Assembly (NCBI RefSeq): GCF_004328625.1
Contig: NZ_CP032229.1
Coordinates: 2,232,001 to 2,296,000, forward strand
Reading direction: 5' to 3'
From: Streptomyces seoulensis
GTDB taxonomy: Bacteria; Actinomycetota; Actinomycetes; Streptomycetales; Streptomycetaceae
Length of the DNA stretch: 64,000 nt
The notes under the pieces: generated by a model
Told to the model about the DNA's origin: nothing
Databases searched by the model: none
Seen by the model: only the letters and a program-made list of their open reading frames with translations
Shown: one piece after another, positions 16,072 through 24,124 of the stretch
Numbering within the stretch: the stretch's first letter is position 1
Layout: the number at the start of each line of letters is the position of its first letter
Position numbers and translations under genes: made by a program

Positions 16072-16677
16072 TCAGCCGTCGTTCCGGCTCCGGCGGGACC
16101 GGAGCGCCCCGACGGTGACCGCCGCGCAGCCGGCCAGGGCCAGCCCGGTCAGGGCCTGGGCGGCGCCGGGGCCCGAGCCGGTGGGGGCCACGGTGGCGAA
16201 CAGGGTGCTGGTGTCCGCCCCGGCGGCCGTGCCGCCGCCGCCCGCGTGGACCGGGGCGACGGGGGACGGCCCGGTGTCCGGCCCCGAGCCGGTGTCGGAG
16301 TCCGTGTCGGGGCGGGTGCCCGGCCGGGACTCGTCGACGCTGATCCGGCCGGTGAACGAGTAGTCGGCGCAGGTGATCCGCACGTCGTACGCCCCCGCCT
16401 TGAGCGAGGTGCGGACCCGGGTCTGGCCGGACAGGTCGTCCTGGCCGCCGGTCAGCCGGGCGTCCGAGACGAACGCGCTGGACACCGCCGTGCCCTGCGA
16501 GGCCGTACAGCCGCGCACCCGCAGCGACACGTCGGTGCCGGGCAGCGGGATCGCCGGGGCCACGGTGAGCCCGCCGGTGCCGTGCGTGCCGCCGCCGTCC
16601 GCCGCGTGGGCGGCCGACGGGGTGAACGCGGTGGCGGCGATGATTCCGGAACAGAGAGTGAGGCGAAGTGAGCCCAT
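16072..16677 (-). CDS. Exported Gly/Pro-rich surface protein, likely sortase partner
   Basis: A 201-residue protein with a signal peptide (MGSLRLTLCSGIIAATAFTPSAAHA), a beta-sandwich-like middle with two cysteines (VRGCTASQ and VRITCADY), a Pro/Gly/Asp linker, and a C-terminal hydrophobic segment (ALTGLALAGCAAVTVGAL) ending in RSRRSRNDG. This tail resembles a cell-wall sorting signal, but there is no LPxTG or LAxTG; the closest string is VAPTGSG. GGAGG lies eight bases before the ATG at 16677. It sits directly upstream of the class F sortase. Specific function is unknown. Confidence 0.8.
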   Translation of the reverse strand: MGSLRLTLCSGIIAATAFTPSAAHAADGGGTHGTGGLTVAPAIPLPGTDVSLRVRGCTASQGTAVSSAFVSDARLTGGQDDLSGQTRVRTSLKAGAYDVRITCADYSFTGRISVDESRPGTRPDTDSDTGSGPDTGPSPVAPVHAGGGGTAAGADTSTLFATVAPTGSGPGAAQALTGLALAGCAAVTVGALRSRRSRNDG

Positions 16678-16795
16678 CGTGAAACCTCCAGATAGTGGGA
16701 GGTTCCCCCGTCCGGCGCCCACCCGCATCCGGACAGGGCGTCCGGTTGCTCCGTACGGGTGGGACCGCGTTTGAGGTACTCGGTAACGCCCCAGG

Positions 16796-17575
16796 TCAGA
16801 CGAGGTCCACGAGGTCCGCGATGGAGTCGACGACCTTGGACGGGCGGAACGGGTAGCGGTCGATCTCGTCCGCCTGGGTGACACCGGTGAGCACCAGGAA
16901 CGTGCGCATCCCGGCCTCCAGACCCGCGAGTACGTCGGTGTCCATGCGGTCACCGATCATCGCGGCGGTCTCCGAGTGGGCGCCGAGCACATTGAGGCCG
17001 GCCCGCATCATCAGCGGGTTGGGCTTGCCGACGAAGTACGGCTTCTTCTTGGTCGCGGCGGTGATCAGCGCGGCGACCGAGCCGGTGGCGGGCAGCGCGC
17101 CCTCGGTGGAGGGGCCGACGTTGTCCGGGTTGGTGGCGATGAACCGGGCGCCGTCGTTGATCAGCCGGACCGCCTTGGTCATGGCCTCGAAGCTGTACGT
17201 CCTGGTCTCGCCCAGGATCACGAAGTCCGGGTCGTGGTCGGTGAGGATGTAGCCGACGTCGTGCAGCGCGGTGGTCAGCCCGGCCTCGCCGATGACGTAC
17301 GCGCTGCCGCCGGGCCGCTGCTCGTTCACGAACTGGGCGGTGGCCATCGCGGACGTCCAGATGTTCTGCACCGGCACGTCAAGGCCCAGCCTCGTCAGCC
17401 GGGCGTGCAGGTCGCGCGCCGTGTAGATGGAGTTGTTCGTCAGTACCAGGAACGGCCGCTCGGCCTCCCGCAGCTTCTTCAGGAACGCGTCGGCGCCGGG
17501 GATGGGCACCCCCTCATGGATCAGAACGCCGTCCATGTCGGTGAGCCATGACTCGATGGGCCTGCGGTCTGCCAT
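16796..17575 (-). CDS. HAD-IIA sugar-phosphatase, NagD type
   Basis: A 259-residue cytosolic phosphatase of the NagD/AraL group. HAD motif I is LTDMDGVLIHEG (nucleophile and acid Asp), motif II is VLTNNS, the conserved Lys is in VGKPNPLMM, and motif III is MIGDRMDTDV. The C2-type cap occupies the middle third. In Escherichia coli NagD dephosphorylates nucleoside monophosphates, including UMP; the substrate here is not known and the name does not imply GlcNAc metabolism. It is monocistronic as far as can be seen. Confidence 0.9.
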   Translation of the reverse strand: MADRRPIESWLTDMDGVLIHEGVPIPGADAFLKKLREAERPFLVLTNNSIYTARDLHARLTRLGLDVPVQNIWTSAMATAQFVNEQRPGGSAYVIGEAGLTTALHDVGYILTDHDPDFVILGETRTYSFEAMTKAVRLINDGARFIATNPDNVGPSTEGALPATGSVAALITAATKKKPYFVGKPNPLMMRAGLNVLGAHSETAAMIGDRMDTDVLAGLEAGMRTFLVLTGVTQADEIDRYPFRPSKVVDSIADLVDLV

Positions 17576-17694
17576 GCGTACGTCCTCCAGCGGGTGTCTG
17601 CCGACGGCTGAGGGGTCCAGGGTAGTGAGGGGGGAGGGGATGCGGAGGGTGGGGGCGGGGCGGGTTGCGGTGTCCGGGGATGTGGGGGGCTCGG

Positions 17695-18969
17695 TCAGCT
17701 GCGTTTGCGGGTGAGCAGCAGCGCGGTGGTGCCGAGGAGGACGAGGAGGGCGGCCAGCGCCGCGAGGAGGGCACGCGGGAGGGGGCCGCCGGTGTGGGCG
17801 AGTTCGGGGAGCCCGGGGTCGTCGGGGTCCTCGGCGTCGTACGGGGCGGACGGGGAGGGGTCGGCGGGGGCGGGGGTGGTGTCCGGGGCGTAGGGGTTCT
17901 CGGGGGCCGGGGTGACGCCCGCCTCCGTGGTGTCGGGGGCACGGAAGGGGCTGAGCGGGGGGTCGTCGGGGGCGGGGGTCTCTTCGGGGTCGGCCGGGTG
18001 GGCGGGCTCGTCGGTACGCGCCGGGCGGCCCGGGTCGTCGGTGTCCGGCGGGCGTCCGGGTTCCTCGGTTTCTCCCGCGCGGCCGGGCTCGTCGGTCCCC
18101 ACCGTGCGGCCGGACTCATCGGTGGCCTGCGGACGGGCGGGTTCATCGGTGCCGATCGGACGAGCGGGGTCCTCGGTGCCCACCGGGCGGCCGGCCTCGT
18201 CCGTGCCGACCGGGAGGCCGGGTTCATCGGTACCCAGCGGGCGGCCCGCCCCGTCCGTGGCCGTCGGCCCGATGGGCCGGGTCGGCTCGGTCGGCGGGGC
18301 GGAGCCCTTCGTGCGGGCGGGGTCGGGTTCCTCGCCGTCGATGTCGAAGACGTAGTCCTCGGACTCCCCCACCCACTCCCCGTCCTGCCCCCGGCGCTGG
18401 ACCAGCGCGGCCCTGGTGGTGACGTGGTCGGCGTACGTGTCGGAGGTGATCAGCAGGCGCAGCTTGACGGTGACCGTCTTGCCGGGGGCCACGGTGTACC
18501 CGGCGAAGCCGTCGGCCCCGACCACGCCGACCAGCTCCTGGTGATCGGTGCTCTCCAGCCGGACGGGGCGCCGCCTGCGTCCGTCGTAGAAGTCGAGTTT
18601 GGCCTGCGACGGCCGTAGAAGACCCTCGTCGTCGACGAGGACCACCACCGGGTGGATGTCCGCGCACGGCTGTGTCCCGGTGTTGACGAGGTCGATGTAC
18701 CAGGTGCCGGGCGCCCCGCCGGCCTGGTAGGTGTCGGGGCCGCCGTGGACACGCGTACCGAGCGGGAAGGAGCCGTCGTCCCCCGCCGGGCAGGGCGCGA
18801 CGGCGGCCGCGGAGGACACGGGCGCCAGCGCGGTGACCGCGACCAGGCAGAGACAGGCGGGCACGGAGGCGGCCGCGGACGAGCGGGACGGCGAGCGGGA
18901 CAGGGACGACGACAGGGACCGGGCCAGAGACCGGGACAGAGGCAACGACAGGGCCGAGGACAATCGCAT
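17695..18969 (-). CDS. LAxTG cell-wall-anchored surface protein with a Pro/Asp/Glu repeat stalk
   Basis: A 424-residue surface protein. The N-terminus is an unusual Ser/Arg/Leu repeat (SRSLARSLSSSLSRS) before the hydrophobic export segment. A beta-rich domain follows (about residues 60-210). Then comes a stalk of about nine copies of a ten-residue unit like GTDEPGRPVG, and finally the sorting signal LAHTGG (after GLPE), a hydrophobic span and RKRS. LAxTG is the form used by class E sortases in Streptomyces, so its sortase is probably encoded elsewhere. The start is uncertain; GTG at 18975 is an alternative. Confidence 0.85.
   Translation of the reverse strand: MRLSSALSLPLSRSLARSLSSSLSRSPSRSSAAASVPACLCLVAVTALAPVSSAAAVAPCPAGDDGSFPLGTRVHGGPDTYQAGGAPGTWYIDLVNTGTQPCADIHPVVVLVDDEGLLRPSQAKLDFYDGRRRRPVRLESTDHQELVGVVGADGFAGYTVAPGKTVTVKLRLLITSDTYADHVTTRAALVQRRGQDGEWVGESEDYVFDIDGEEPDPARTKGSAPPTEPTRPIGPTATDGAGRPLGTDEPGLPVGTDEAGRPVGTEDPARPIGTDEPARPQATDESGRTVGTDEPGRAGETEEPGRPPDTDDPGRPARTDEPAHPADPEETPAPDDPPLSPFRAPDTTEAGVTPAPENPYAPDTTPAPADPSPSAPYDAEDPDDPGLPELAHTGGPLPRALLAALAALLVLLGTTALLLTRKRS
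17990..18250 (-). repeat. Degenerate about 30-bp tandem repeats coding for the surface-protein stalk
   Basis: Roughly nine imperfect in-frame units encode TDEPGRPVG-like decapeptides in the LAxTG protein. Units differ at several bases, so this is an old or selected array rather than a fresh expansion. Length may vary among strains. Confidence 0.7.
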
Positions 18970-19076
18970 GAACACATGAACATGCCGGACCCCCGCCCCC
19001 GCGCCCCGCGCCACTCCGGCCCCGCCCCCGGCTCCGCCCGAACAGTGGACCCGTACTGCGCCAACCGGCAGCCCCC

Positions 19077-20210
19077 TCAGCCCCCCGCCCGCCCGAACAC
19101 CGGCGCCAGCAGCAGCTGCCCCGCCCCCACGGCCACCACCCGCTCCCCGCCCGGCGCCAGCCGTACCGGCACCGCGTCCCCGAGCACCCCCTCCCGCCGG
19201 GCCCGCGCCGCGAGTATCCCGGCGACCCCCTCGACGTACTCCCCCGGCGCGGCGGCGACCGTCCGCCCGCCGAGCAGCACCCGGTCGATGTCCAGCAGCC
19301 CCGCCAGGTTCCCGGCGCCCACCCCGAGCACGCGCGCCGCCTCCCCGGTCTCGCCGCGCCCGACGGCCGCCAGGCACAGCGCCTCCAGGCACCCCCGGTC
19401 CCCGCACTCGCAGGGAGGCCCGTCGAGCTGGATCACCTGGTGCCCGAACTCCCCGGCCCCGGTCCGCGCCCCCCGGAGCACACTGCCGCCGATCACCAGG
19501 CCCGCGCCGAGCCCCGTACCGAGGTGCAGATAGGCGAACGAACCGCGCTCGCCCCCCGCCGCCAGCCCGAGCGCCGCCGCGTTGGTGTCCTTGTCGACCA
19601 CCACCGGCACGCCGAGCCGCCCGGCGAGCGTGTCCCGCAGCGCGAACCCCTCCCACTCGGGGAACCCGGTCACCCGGTGCAGCACCCCGCCGGCATGGTC
19701 CAGCGGTCCCGGCAGCGCGACCCCGACCCCGAGCAGCGTCCCGGCGTCCGCGAGCCCCTCGCCGCCCAGCACCTGGGTGACCAGCGCGGTCACCTCGTCC
19801 GCCACCAGCGCGAGCACCGTCTGAGCGCCGCCGCCGAGTCCGGTGTCACCGCGCCGCTCGCCGACCACGGTGCCGTCGAGGTCGAGCAGCACCACCCGCA
19901 GCTCGTCCCGGTCCAGGTGCACGCCGACCGCGTGCCCGGCCTCGGGGACCAGGCGCAGCACGGTGCGCGGCTTGCCGCCGGTGGAGGCGCGGCGACCGGC
20001 CTCGGCGGCGAAGCCGTCCTCCCGCAGCCGCGCGGTGATCTTGCTGACGGCCTGCGGGGTGAGCCCCGTGCGCTCGGCGAGTTCCAGCCTGCTGATGCCC
20101 TCCGCCCCGGCGCCGCGCAGCAGATCGAGCACGAGTGCGGTGTTGTGGGACCGCACCGCGGGCAGATTCGCCCCCGCCGGGTTGCGCCCCGTCTTGTCAG
20201 TCCTGTTCAC
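19077..20210 (-). CDS. ROK-family transcriptional regulator
   Basis: A 377-residue sugar-responsive repressor. The N-terminus has a winged helix (HNTALVLDLLRGAG, then ELAERTGLTPQAVSKITARL). The ROK kinase-like body follows, with the zinc motif CECGDRGCLEALC and the glycine loop LHLGTGLGAGLVIGG. It starts at a GTG because the only upstream ATG runs into a stop. It is divergent from the Gfo/Idh/MocA gene, 56 bp apart, with a palindrome in between; this makes local autoregulation and control of the dehydrogenase likely. The inducer is unknown. Confidence 0.9.
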   Translation of the reverse strand: MNRTDKTGRNPAGANLPAVRSHNTALVLDLLRGAGAEGISRLELAERTGLTPQAVSKITARLREDGFAAEAGRRASTGGKPRTVLRLVPEAGHAVGVHLDRDELRVVLLDLDGTVVGERRGDTGLGGGAQTVLALVADEVTALVTQVLGGEGLADAGTLLGVGVALPGPLDHAGGVLHRVTGFPEWEGFALRDTLAGRLGVPVVVDKDTNAAALGLAAGGERGSFAYLHLGTGLGAGLVIGGSVLRGARTGAGEFGHQVIQLDGPPCECGDRGCLEALCLAAVGRGETGEAARVLGVGAGNLAGLLDIDRVLLGGRTVAAAPGEYVEGVAGILAARARREGVLGDAVPVRLAPGGERVVAVGAGQLLLAPVFGRAGG

Positions 20211-20236
20211 GGGTCCATTCTCCCCGCCGCTTGCAC

Positions 20237-20257
20237 TTTGGCAACAGCGTTGCGAAA
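20237..20257. promoter_or_regulatory. Palindromic operator between the ROK regulator and Gfo/Idh/MocA gene
   Basis: Half-sites TTTGGCAAC and GTTGCGAAA, three bases apart, pair at eight of nine positions. The site lies 10 bp before the dehydrogenase ATG and 27 bp from the regulator start, where a repressor could block both promoters. Binding by the adjacent ROK protein is inferred from position. Confidence 0.6.
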
Positions 20258-20266
20258 GTAGGAGTC

Positions 20267-21340
20267 ATGACTGGTACACCCCTCCGCGTCGGCCTGATCG
20301 GCTACGGCCTCGCCGGCTCCGTCTTCCACGCCCCGCTGATCGCCGCCACGGACGGCCTCGTCCTGGACACGGTCGTCACCTCGAACCCCGAGCGCCAGGA
20401 GCAGGCCCGCGCCGAGTTCCCGGACGTCCGTGTCGCCGCCACGCCGGACGAGCTGTTCGAGCGCGCCGGTGAGCTGGACCTGATCGTCATCGCGTCCCCG
20501 AACAAGACGCATGTGCCGCTCGCCACGGCCGCCCTCAAGGCCGGTCTGCCGGTCGTCGTGGACAAGCCGGTCTCCGGCACCGCCGCCGAGGCCCGCGAGC
20601 TGGCCGCCCTCGCCGACGAGCACGGGGTGCTGCTCTCCGTCTTCCAGAACCGCCGCTGGGACAACGACTTCCTCACCCTCCGCAAGCTGCTGGCCGACGG
20701 CGCGCTGGGCGACGTCTGGCGCTTCGAGTCCCGCTTCGAGCGCTGGCGCCCGCAGCCCAAGGGCGGCTGGCGCGAGTCCGGCGACCCGGCCGAGATCGGC
20801 GGCCTGCTCTACGACCTCGGCAGCCACGTCGTCGACCAGGCCGTCACCCTGTTCGGCCCGGTCACCGAGGTGTACGCCGAGGCGGTCGTCCGCCGGGACG
20901 GCGCCGAGACCGACGACGACACCTTCCTCGCCCTGACCCACGCGAACGGCGTCCGCTCGCACCTCTACGTCTCCGCGACCACCGCCCAGCTCGGCCCGCG
21001 CTTCCGGGTGCTCGGCTCGCGCGCCGGCTTCGTGAAGTACGGCCTGGACCCGCAGGAGGCGGCGCTGCGCGACGGCGCCCGCCCCGGCACCGGGTCCGCG
21101 TGGGGCGTCGAGGAGGAGTCCCTCTGGGGCCGCCTGGGCGCCGGCGAGTCCCCGGTCACCGGCGGCGGCACCGCCGTCGAGACCGTGCCGGGCGACTACC
21201 CCGCGTACTACGCGGCCGTGGCCGCCGCCGTGCGGGGCACCGGCCCGAACCCGGTGACCGCGCTGGAGGCCGCCGAGACCCTCGACGTACTGGAGGCGGC
21301 CCGCCGCTCCGCCCGCGACAAGGTGACGGTGACCCTCTGA
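20267..21340 (+). CDS. Gfo/Idh/MocA family oxidoreductase
   Basis: A 357-residue NAD(P)-dependent dehydrogenase. The Rossmann motif is GLIGYGLAGSVFHAPLI at the N-terminus; the lysine motif VVDKPVSGTAAEA near residue 100 is the family's DKP/EKP signature; LYDLGSHVVDQA supplies the usual Asp/His region. Substrates in this family are sugars, inositols and related polyols. AGGAG lies just before the ATG at 20267. It overlaps the next gene by one base (TGATG) and is divergent from a ROK repressor, suggesting sugar-regulated expression. Confidence 0.9.
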   Translation: MTGTPLRVGLIGYGLAGSVFHAPLIAATDGLVLDTVVTSNPERQEQARAEFPDVRVAATPDELFERAGELDLIVIASPNKTHVPLATAALKAGLPVVVDKPVSGTAAEARELAALADEHGVLLSVFQNRRWDNDFLTLRKLLADGALGDVWRFESRFERWRPQPKGGWRESGDPAEIGGLLYDLGSHVVDQAVTLFGPVTEVYAEAVVRRDGAETDDDTFLALTHANGVRSHLYVSATTAQLGPRFRVLGSRAGFVKYGLDPQEAALRDGARPGTGSAWGVEEESLWGRLGAGESPVTGGGTAVETVPGDYPAYYAAVAAAVRGTGPNPVTALEAAETLDVLEAARRSARDKVTVTL

Positions 21341-21816
21341 TGACGCAGGCACAGAACACCCCGAGCGTGGCGGACCTGGAGGCGCAGGAACAGCGCCTGG
21401 TCTTCCGTACCTTCACCCACGACGACGCCTGGGCGCTGGGCTCCCTCCTGGTCGAGCTGGGCCGGGAGCGGCAGGCGCCGATCGCGATCGACATCCACCG
21501 CGCGGGCCAGCAGCTCTTCCACGCGGCGCTGCCCGGCTCGACCCCGGACAACGACGCCTGGATCGCCCGCAAGCGCCGGGTGGTGGAGCGCTACGGCAGC
21601 GCCTCCTACCTGGTCGGCTCACGCTTCCGCGCCAAGGGCACCACCTTCGAGGACTCGTCCCGCCTCGACCCCGACCGCTACGCGGCGCACGGCGGTTCCT
21701 TCCCGGTCACCGTCGAGGGCGTGGGCGTCGTCGGCTCGGTGACCGTGTCCGGGCTGCCGCAGATCGAGGACCACCGGCTGGTCGTCGAGGCGCTGGAGCG
21801 GTTCCTGGCGGGGTGA
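21340..21816 (+). CDS. UPF0303 / heme-degrading (HbpS-like) domain protein
   Basis: A 158-residue protein of the UPF0303 group, related to the DUF336/HbpS fold. Landmarks are the N-terminal LEAQEQRLVFRTFTHDDAW, the middle PIAIDIHRAGQQLFHAAL, and GGSFPVTVEGVGVVGSVTVSGLPQIEDH near the C-terminus, the pattern that names the fold. It is translationally coupled to the Gfo/Idh/MocA gene (TGATG). Members are often annotated heme-degrading, but a metabolic role with the neighbouring dehydrogenase is equally possible. Confidence 0.82.
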   Translation: MTQAQNTPSVADLEAQEQRLVFRTFTHDDAWALGSLLVELGRERQAPIAIDIHRAGQQLFHAALPGSTPDNDAWIARKRRVVERYGSASYLVGSRFRAKGTTFEDSSRLDPDRYAAHGGSFPVTVEGVGVVGSVTVSGLPQIEDHRLVVEALERFLAG

Positions 21817-21850
21817 TCCCCGCTCTTGACGGTGTGATCCCCGCGCGGCT

Positions 21851-21909
21851 CCCTCCGGTCGGGCCTGTCGTGCACGACGATCGTTCGTGCACGACATCCA
21901 GCCGGAGGG
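21851..21909. promoter_or_regulatory. Composite palindrome upstream of the F420-type oxidoreductase
   Basis: Perfect 12-base arms TGTCGTGCACGA (21866-21877) and TCGTGCACGACA (21885-21896) flank seven bases. Each arm contains the self-palindrome TCGTGCACGA, centres 17 bp apart. Outer blocks CCCTCCGG (21851-21858) and CCGGAGGG (21902-21909) also pair, and the right one includes the ribosome site. It could be a tandem repressor operator or an RNA hairpin hiding the start. Confidence 0.65.
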
Positions 21910-21918
21910 AAAGATCCG

Positions 21919-22800
21919 ATGAGCGATGCGACGAGCGGGAGCATCTCCAAGGCCGAGATCGGCCGGTACGGCGTATGGAGCCTCGGCCTGCGCGACGAGG
22001 ACCCGGGGCGGCGCGGTGAGATCGGGGAGGCGGCGGCCGAACTCCAGGAGCTCGGCTACGGCACCGCCTGGCTCGGCGGCTCCAGCGCGCCCGTCAACGC
22101 CCTGCCCCTGCTGGAGAAGACCGACCGGCTGATCGTCGGCACCAGCATCCAGAGCATCTGGCAGTACGACGCCCGGCAGAGCGCGGCCGGTTACGCCGAG
22201 GTGGAGGCCGCGCACCCCGGCCGCTTCCTGCTCGGCCTCGGTATGAGCCACGCCAAGCTGGCCGAGCAGTACCGGCGGCCGTACTCGGCGCTGGTGGAGT
22301 ACCTGGACGAGCTGGACGCGGCCGGTGTCCCGGCCGGGCGGCGCGTGCTGGCCGCGCTCGGCCCGAAGACCGTACGGCTGTCGGGCGAGCGCTCCCTGGG
22401 GGCGATCCCGTATCTCGTCACCCCCGAGCACACCGCGCGGGCCCGCGAGATCCTCGGCCAGGAACCGCTGCTGGCACCGGAGTTCGGGGTCGTCCTGGAG
22501 TCCGACCCGGCCCGCGCCCGCGAACTGGCGCGCGGCCACCTGGAGATGTACCTCCAGCTCCCCAACTACACCACCAACTTCCAGCGGCTCGGCTTCACCG
22601 AGGACGACCTGCGCGAGGGCGGCAGCGACCGGCTGATCGACGCGCTGTACGCCTGGGGCGACGACGACGGCATCCGGGAGAAGGTGAACGCCTTCCTCGC
22701 CGCCGGTGCCGACCACGTCGCCCTCCAGGTGGTGCAGGAGGGCTCCCCCGGCGACCTGCCCCGCGCGGCCTGGCGGAAGCTGGCGGGCATCCTCCGCTGA
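21919..22800 (+). CDS. LLM-class F420-dependent oxidoreductase
   Basis: A 293-residue luciferase-like TIM-barrel enzyme of the short actinobacterial TIGR03620-like group, expected to use coenzyme F420. Landmarks: RYGVWSLGL at the start, LGYGTAWLGG, LIVGTSIQSIWQYDA, HPGRFLLGLGMSHAKL and the C-terminal GADHVALQVV. GGAGGG is nine bases before the ATG at 21919. The substrate is unknown. The elaborate palindrome directly upstream suggests dedicated repression, possibly by a TetR-type protein encoded elsewhere. Confidence 0.85.
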   Translation: MSDATSGSISKAEIGRYGVWSLGLRDEDPGRRGEIGEAAAELQELGYGTAWLGGSSAPVNALPLLEKTDRLIVGTSIQSIWQYDARQSAAGYAEVEAAHPGRFLLGLGMSHAKLAEQYRRPYSALVEYLDELDAAGVPAGRRVLAALGPKTVRLSGERSLGAIPYLVTPEHTARAREILGQEPLLAPEFGVVLESDPARARELARGHLEMYLQLPNYTTNFQRLGFTEDDLREGGSDRLIDALYAWGDDDGIREKVNAFLAAGADHVALQVVQEGSPGDLPRAAWRKLAGILR

Positions 22801-22820
22801 ACGCCCCCTCCTCCGGCCGC

Positions 22821-23513
22821 TCATGACAGCATCCCCCGCTCCACCGCGCTCCAGGTGGTGCTGGTGACGACGTACAGCGCGGCCGCCAGGGGGACGACGG
22901 CGACGGTCACCAGGGTGAGGAAGGACAGGAACGGCGCCACCTTCCCGACCGCGCCCTGCCCCGGAACGCCCGCCTGTACGGGGTTCTCGGCCGCCGTACG
23001 CCTGGCCCGCCGGAAGTTGACGGTGGCGACGGCCGCGACCACGGCGAAGAGGGCCAGGTAGACGAGGTCGGCCCCGCCGAGGACCCCGCCGCCCAGGGCG
23101 TCGGTCCAGTGGCCGCCGAGCGGGGCGGCCAACAGGTCGTGGTCGAGGAGGGTGTTGGGTCCGTCGCCGATCGTGGCGTTGGAGAACAGGTGGTACAGCA
23201 GGAAGAACGCGGGGAGTTGGAGCAGGCCCGGCAGCAGGCCGGAGAACGGCGAGACCTTCGCCTCGGTGTGCAGCTCCAGCATCGCCCGCTGGAGCCGCTC
23301 GGGATCGCGGGCGTGCTTCGCGCGCAGCTCGGTGATTCTGGGCTGGAGGGCGGTGCGGGCCCGCTGTGCGCGGGCGGCGGCGCGGGCGAGGGGGTGGGTG
23401 GCCAGCCGGACCAGCGCGGTGAACAGGACGATCGCGGCGGCGGTCGCGGAGGCGTGACAGAACGGCTGGAGCAGATAGGCGAGTTGCTCGACCAGGCGGG
23501 CGAAGAAAGACAT
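22821..23513 (-). CDS. YidC/Oxa1-family membrane insertase paralogue
   Basis: A 230-residue polytopic membrane protein. It has the YidC core: a first span (ATAAAIVLFTALVRLATHPL), a cytoplasmic basic hairpin with ALQPRITELRAKHARDPERLQRAMLELH, then LPGLLQLPAFFLLYHLF and two or three more spans. The Arg near the end of the first span, matching the groove Arg of YidC, is present. It is shorter than the housekeeping YidC near oriC, so it is a second copy. GGAGGG lies seven bases before the ATG. The DUF6412 gene is upstream on the same strand. Confidence 0.87.
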   Translation of the reverse strand: MSFFARLVEQLAYLLQPFCHASATAAAIVLFTALVRLATHPLARAAARAQRARTALQPRITELRAKHARDPERLQRAMLELHTEAKVSPFSGLLPGLLQLPAFFLLYHLFSNATIGDGPNTLLDHDLLAAPLGGHWTDALGGGVLGGADLVYLALFAVVAAVATVNFRRARRTAAENPVQAGVPGQGAVGKVAPFLSFLTLVTVAVVPLAAALYVVTSTTWSAVERGMLS

Positions 23514-23623
23514 GGGTGACCCTCCGTACGGGGTGGCGTCGTGCCGGGTGTGGACGCGGCCGGAAACGGCCGGTGGCAGGACGACCCGCGCGGGCGGGGC
23601 GGAGACAGGGGTGGTGCGGGGCC

Positions 23624-23959
23624 CTACGCGCAGGTCGTCGACAGGGCCCGGCCGGGCGCCCGTGGCCTGCGGCGCCCCCTCGCGTCGGGGTCGCGCTGCG
23701 CCAGGAACGCCGTACGGCGGGCCCTGTCGCGTATCGCGGTGCGGACGCGCGTCGGCGGGACGGCGGGGACGCGGCGGGCGGTGAGGACCGTACAGAGGGC
23801 GAGGGCGGTACCGGCGGCGGTGGTCGCGGCGAGCGCGACGGCGGTGCCGAGGCCGCCGGAGCCGAGGGGGGTGGCCTGGAGCAGGAGCAGCTGGAGCAGC
23901 ACGAGCAGCGGCAGCAGGGCGCGCGCGACGGTGGAACGACCGTGCGTCACCGACACCAC
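23624..23959 (-). CDS. DUF6412 small membrane protein
   Basis: A 111-residue protein with two hydrophobic segments (VARALLPLLVLLQLLLLQA, and TAVALAATTAAGTALALCTVL) and a basic C-terminus (TRVRTAIRDRARRTAFLAQRDPDARGRRRPR). It belongs to the actinobacterial DUF6412 group commonly found next to a YidC paralogue, as here. Two GTG codons in tandem are possible starts (23959, 23956). No function is known; a partner or client of the insertase is a context guess. Confidence 0.68.
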   Translation of the reverse strand: MVSVTHGRSTVARALLPLLVLLQLLLLQATPLGSGGLGTAVALAATTAAGTALALCTVLTARRVPAVPPTRVRTAIRDRARRTAFLAQRDPDARGRRRPRAPGRALSTTCA

Positions 23960-24124
23960 CCCCCTGCTCTCCCCTTGCCCCCATGACTACGGGCTGTACA
24001 GGCCCGTTCACCCCGTACAACGCCCGGTGTTCCGGCCCGGTTCCCGATCTTCGCCGCGAGTTGGGGAAATCTCCTCGTCGGGCGCCCTCCTCGGCTGTCA
24101 CCCCTCGGCAGTACGGTGTCATGC

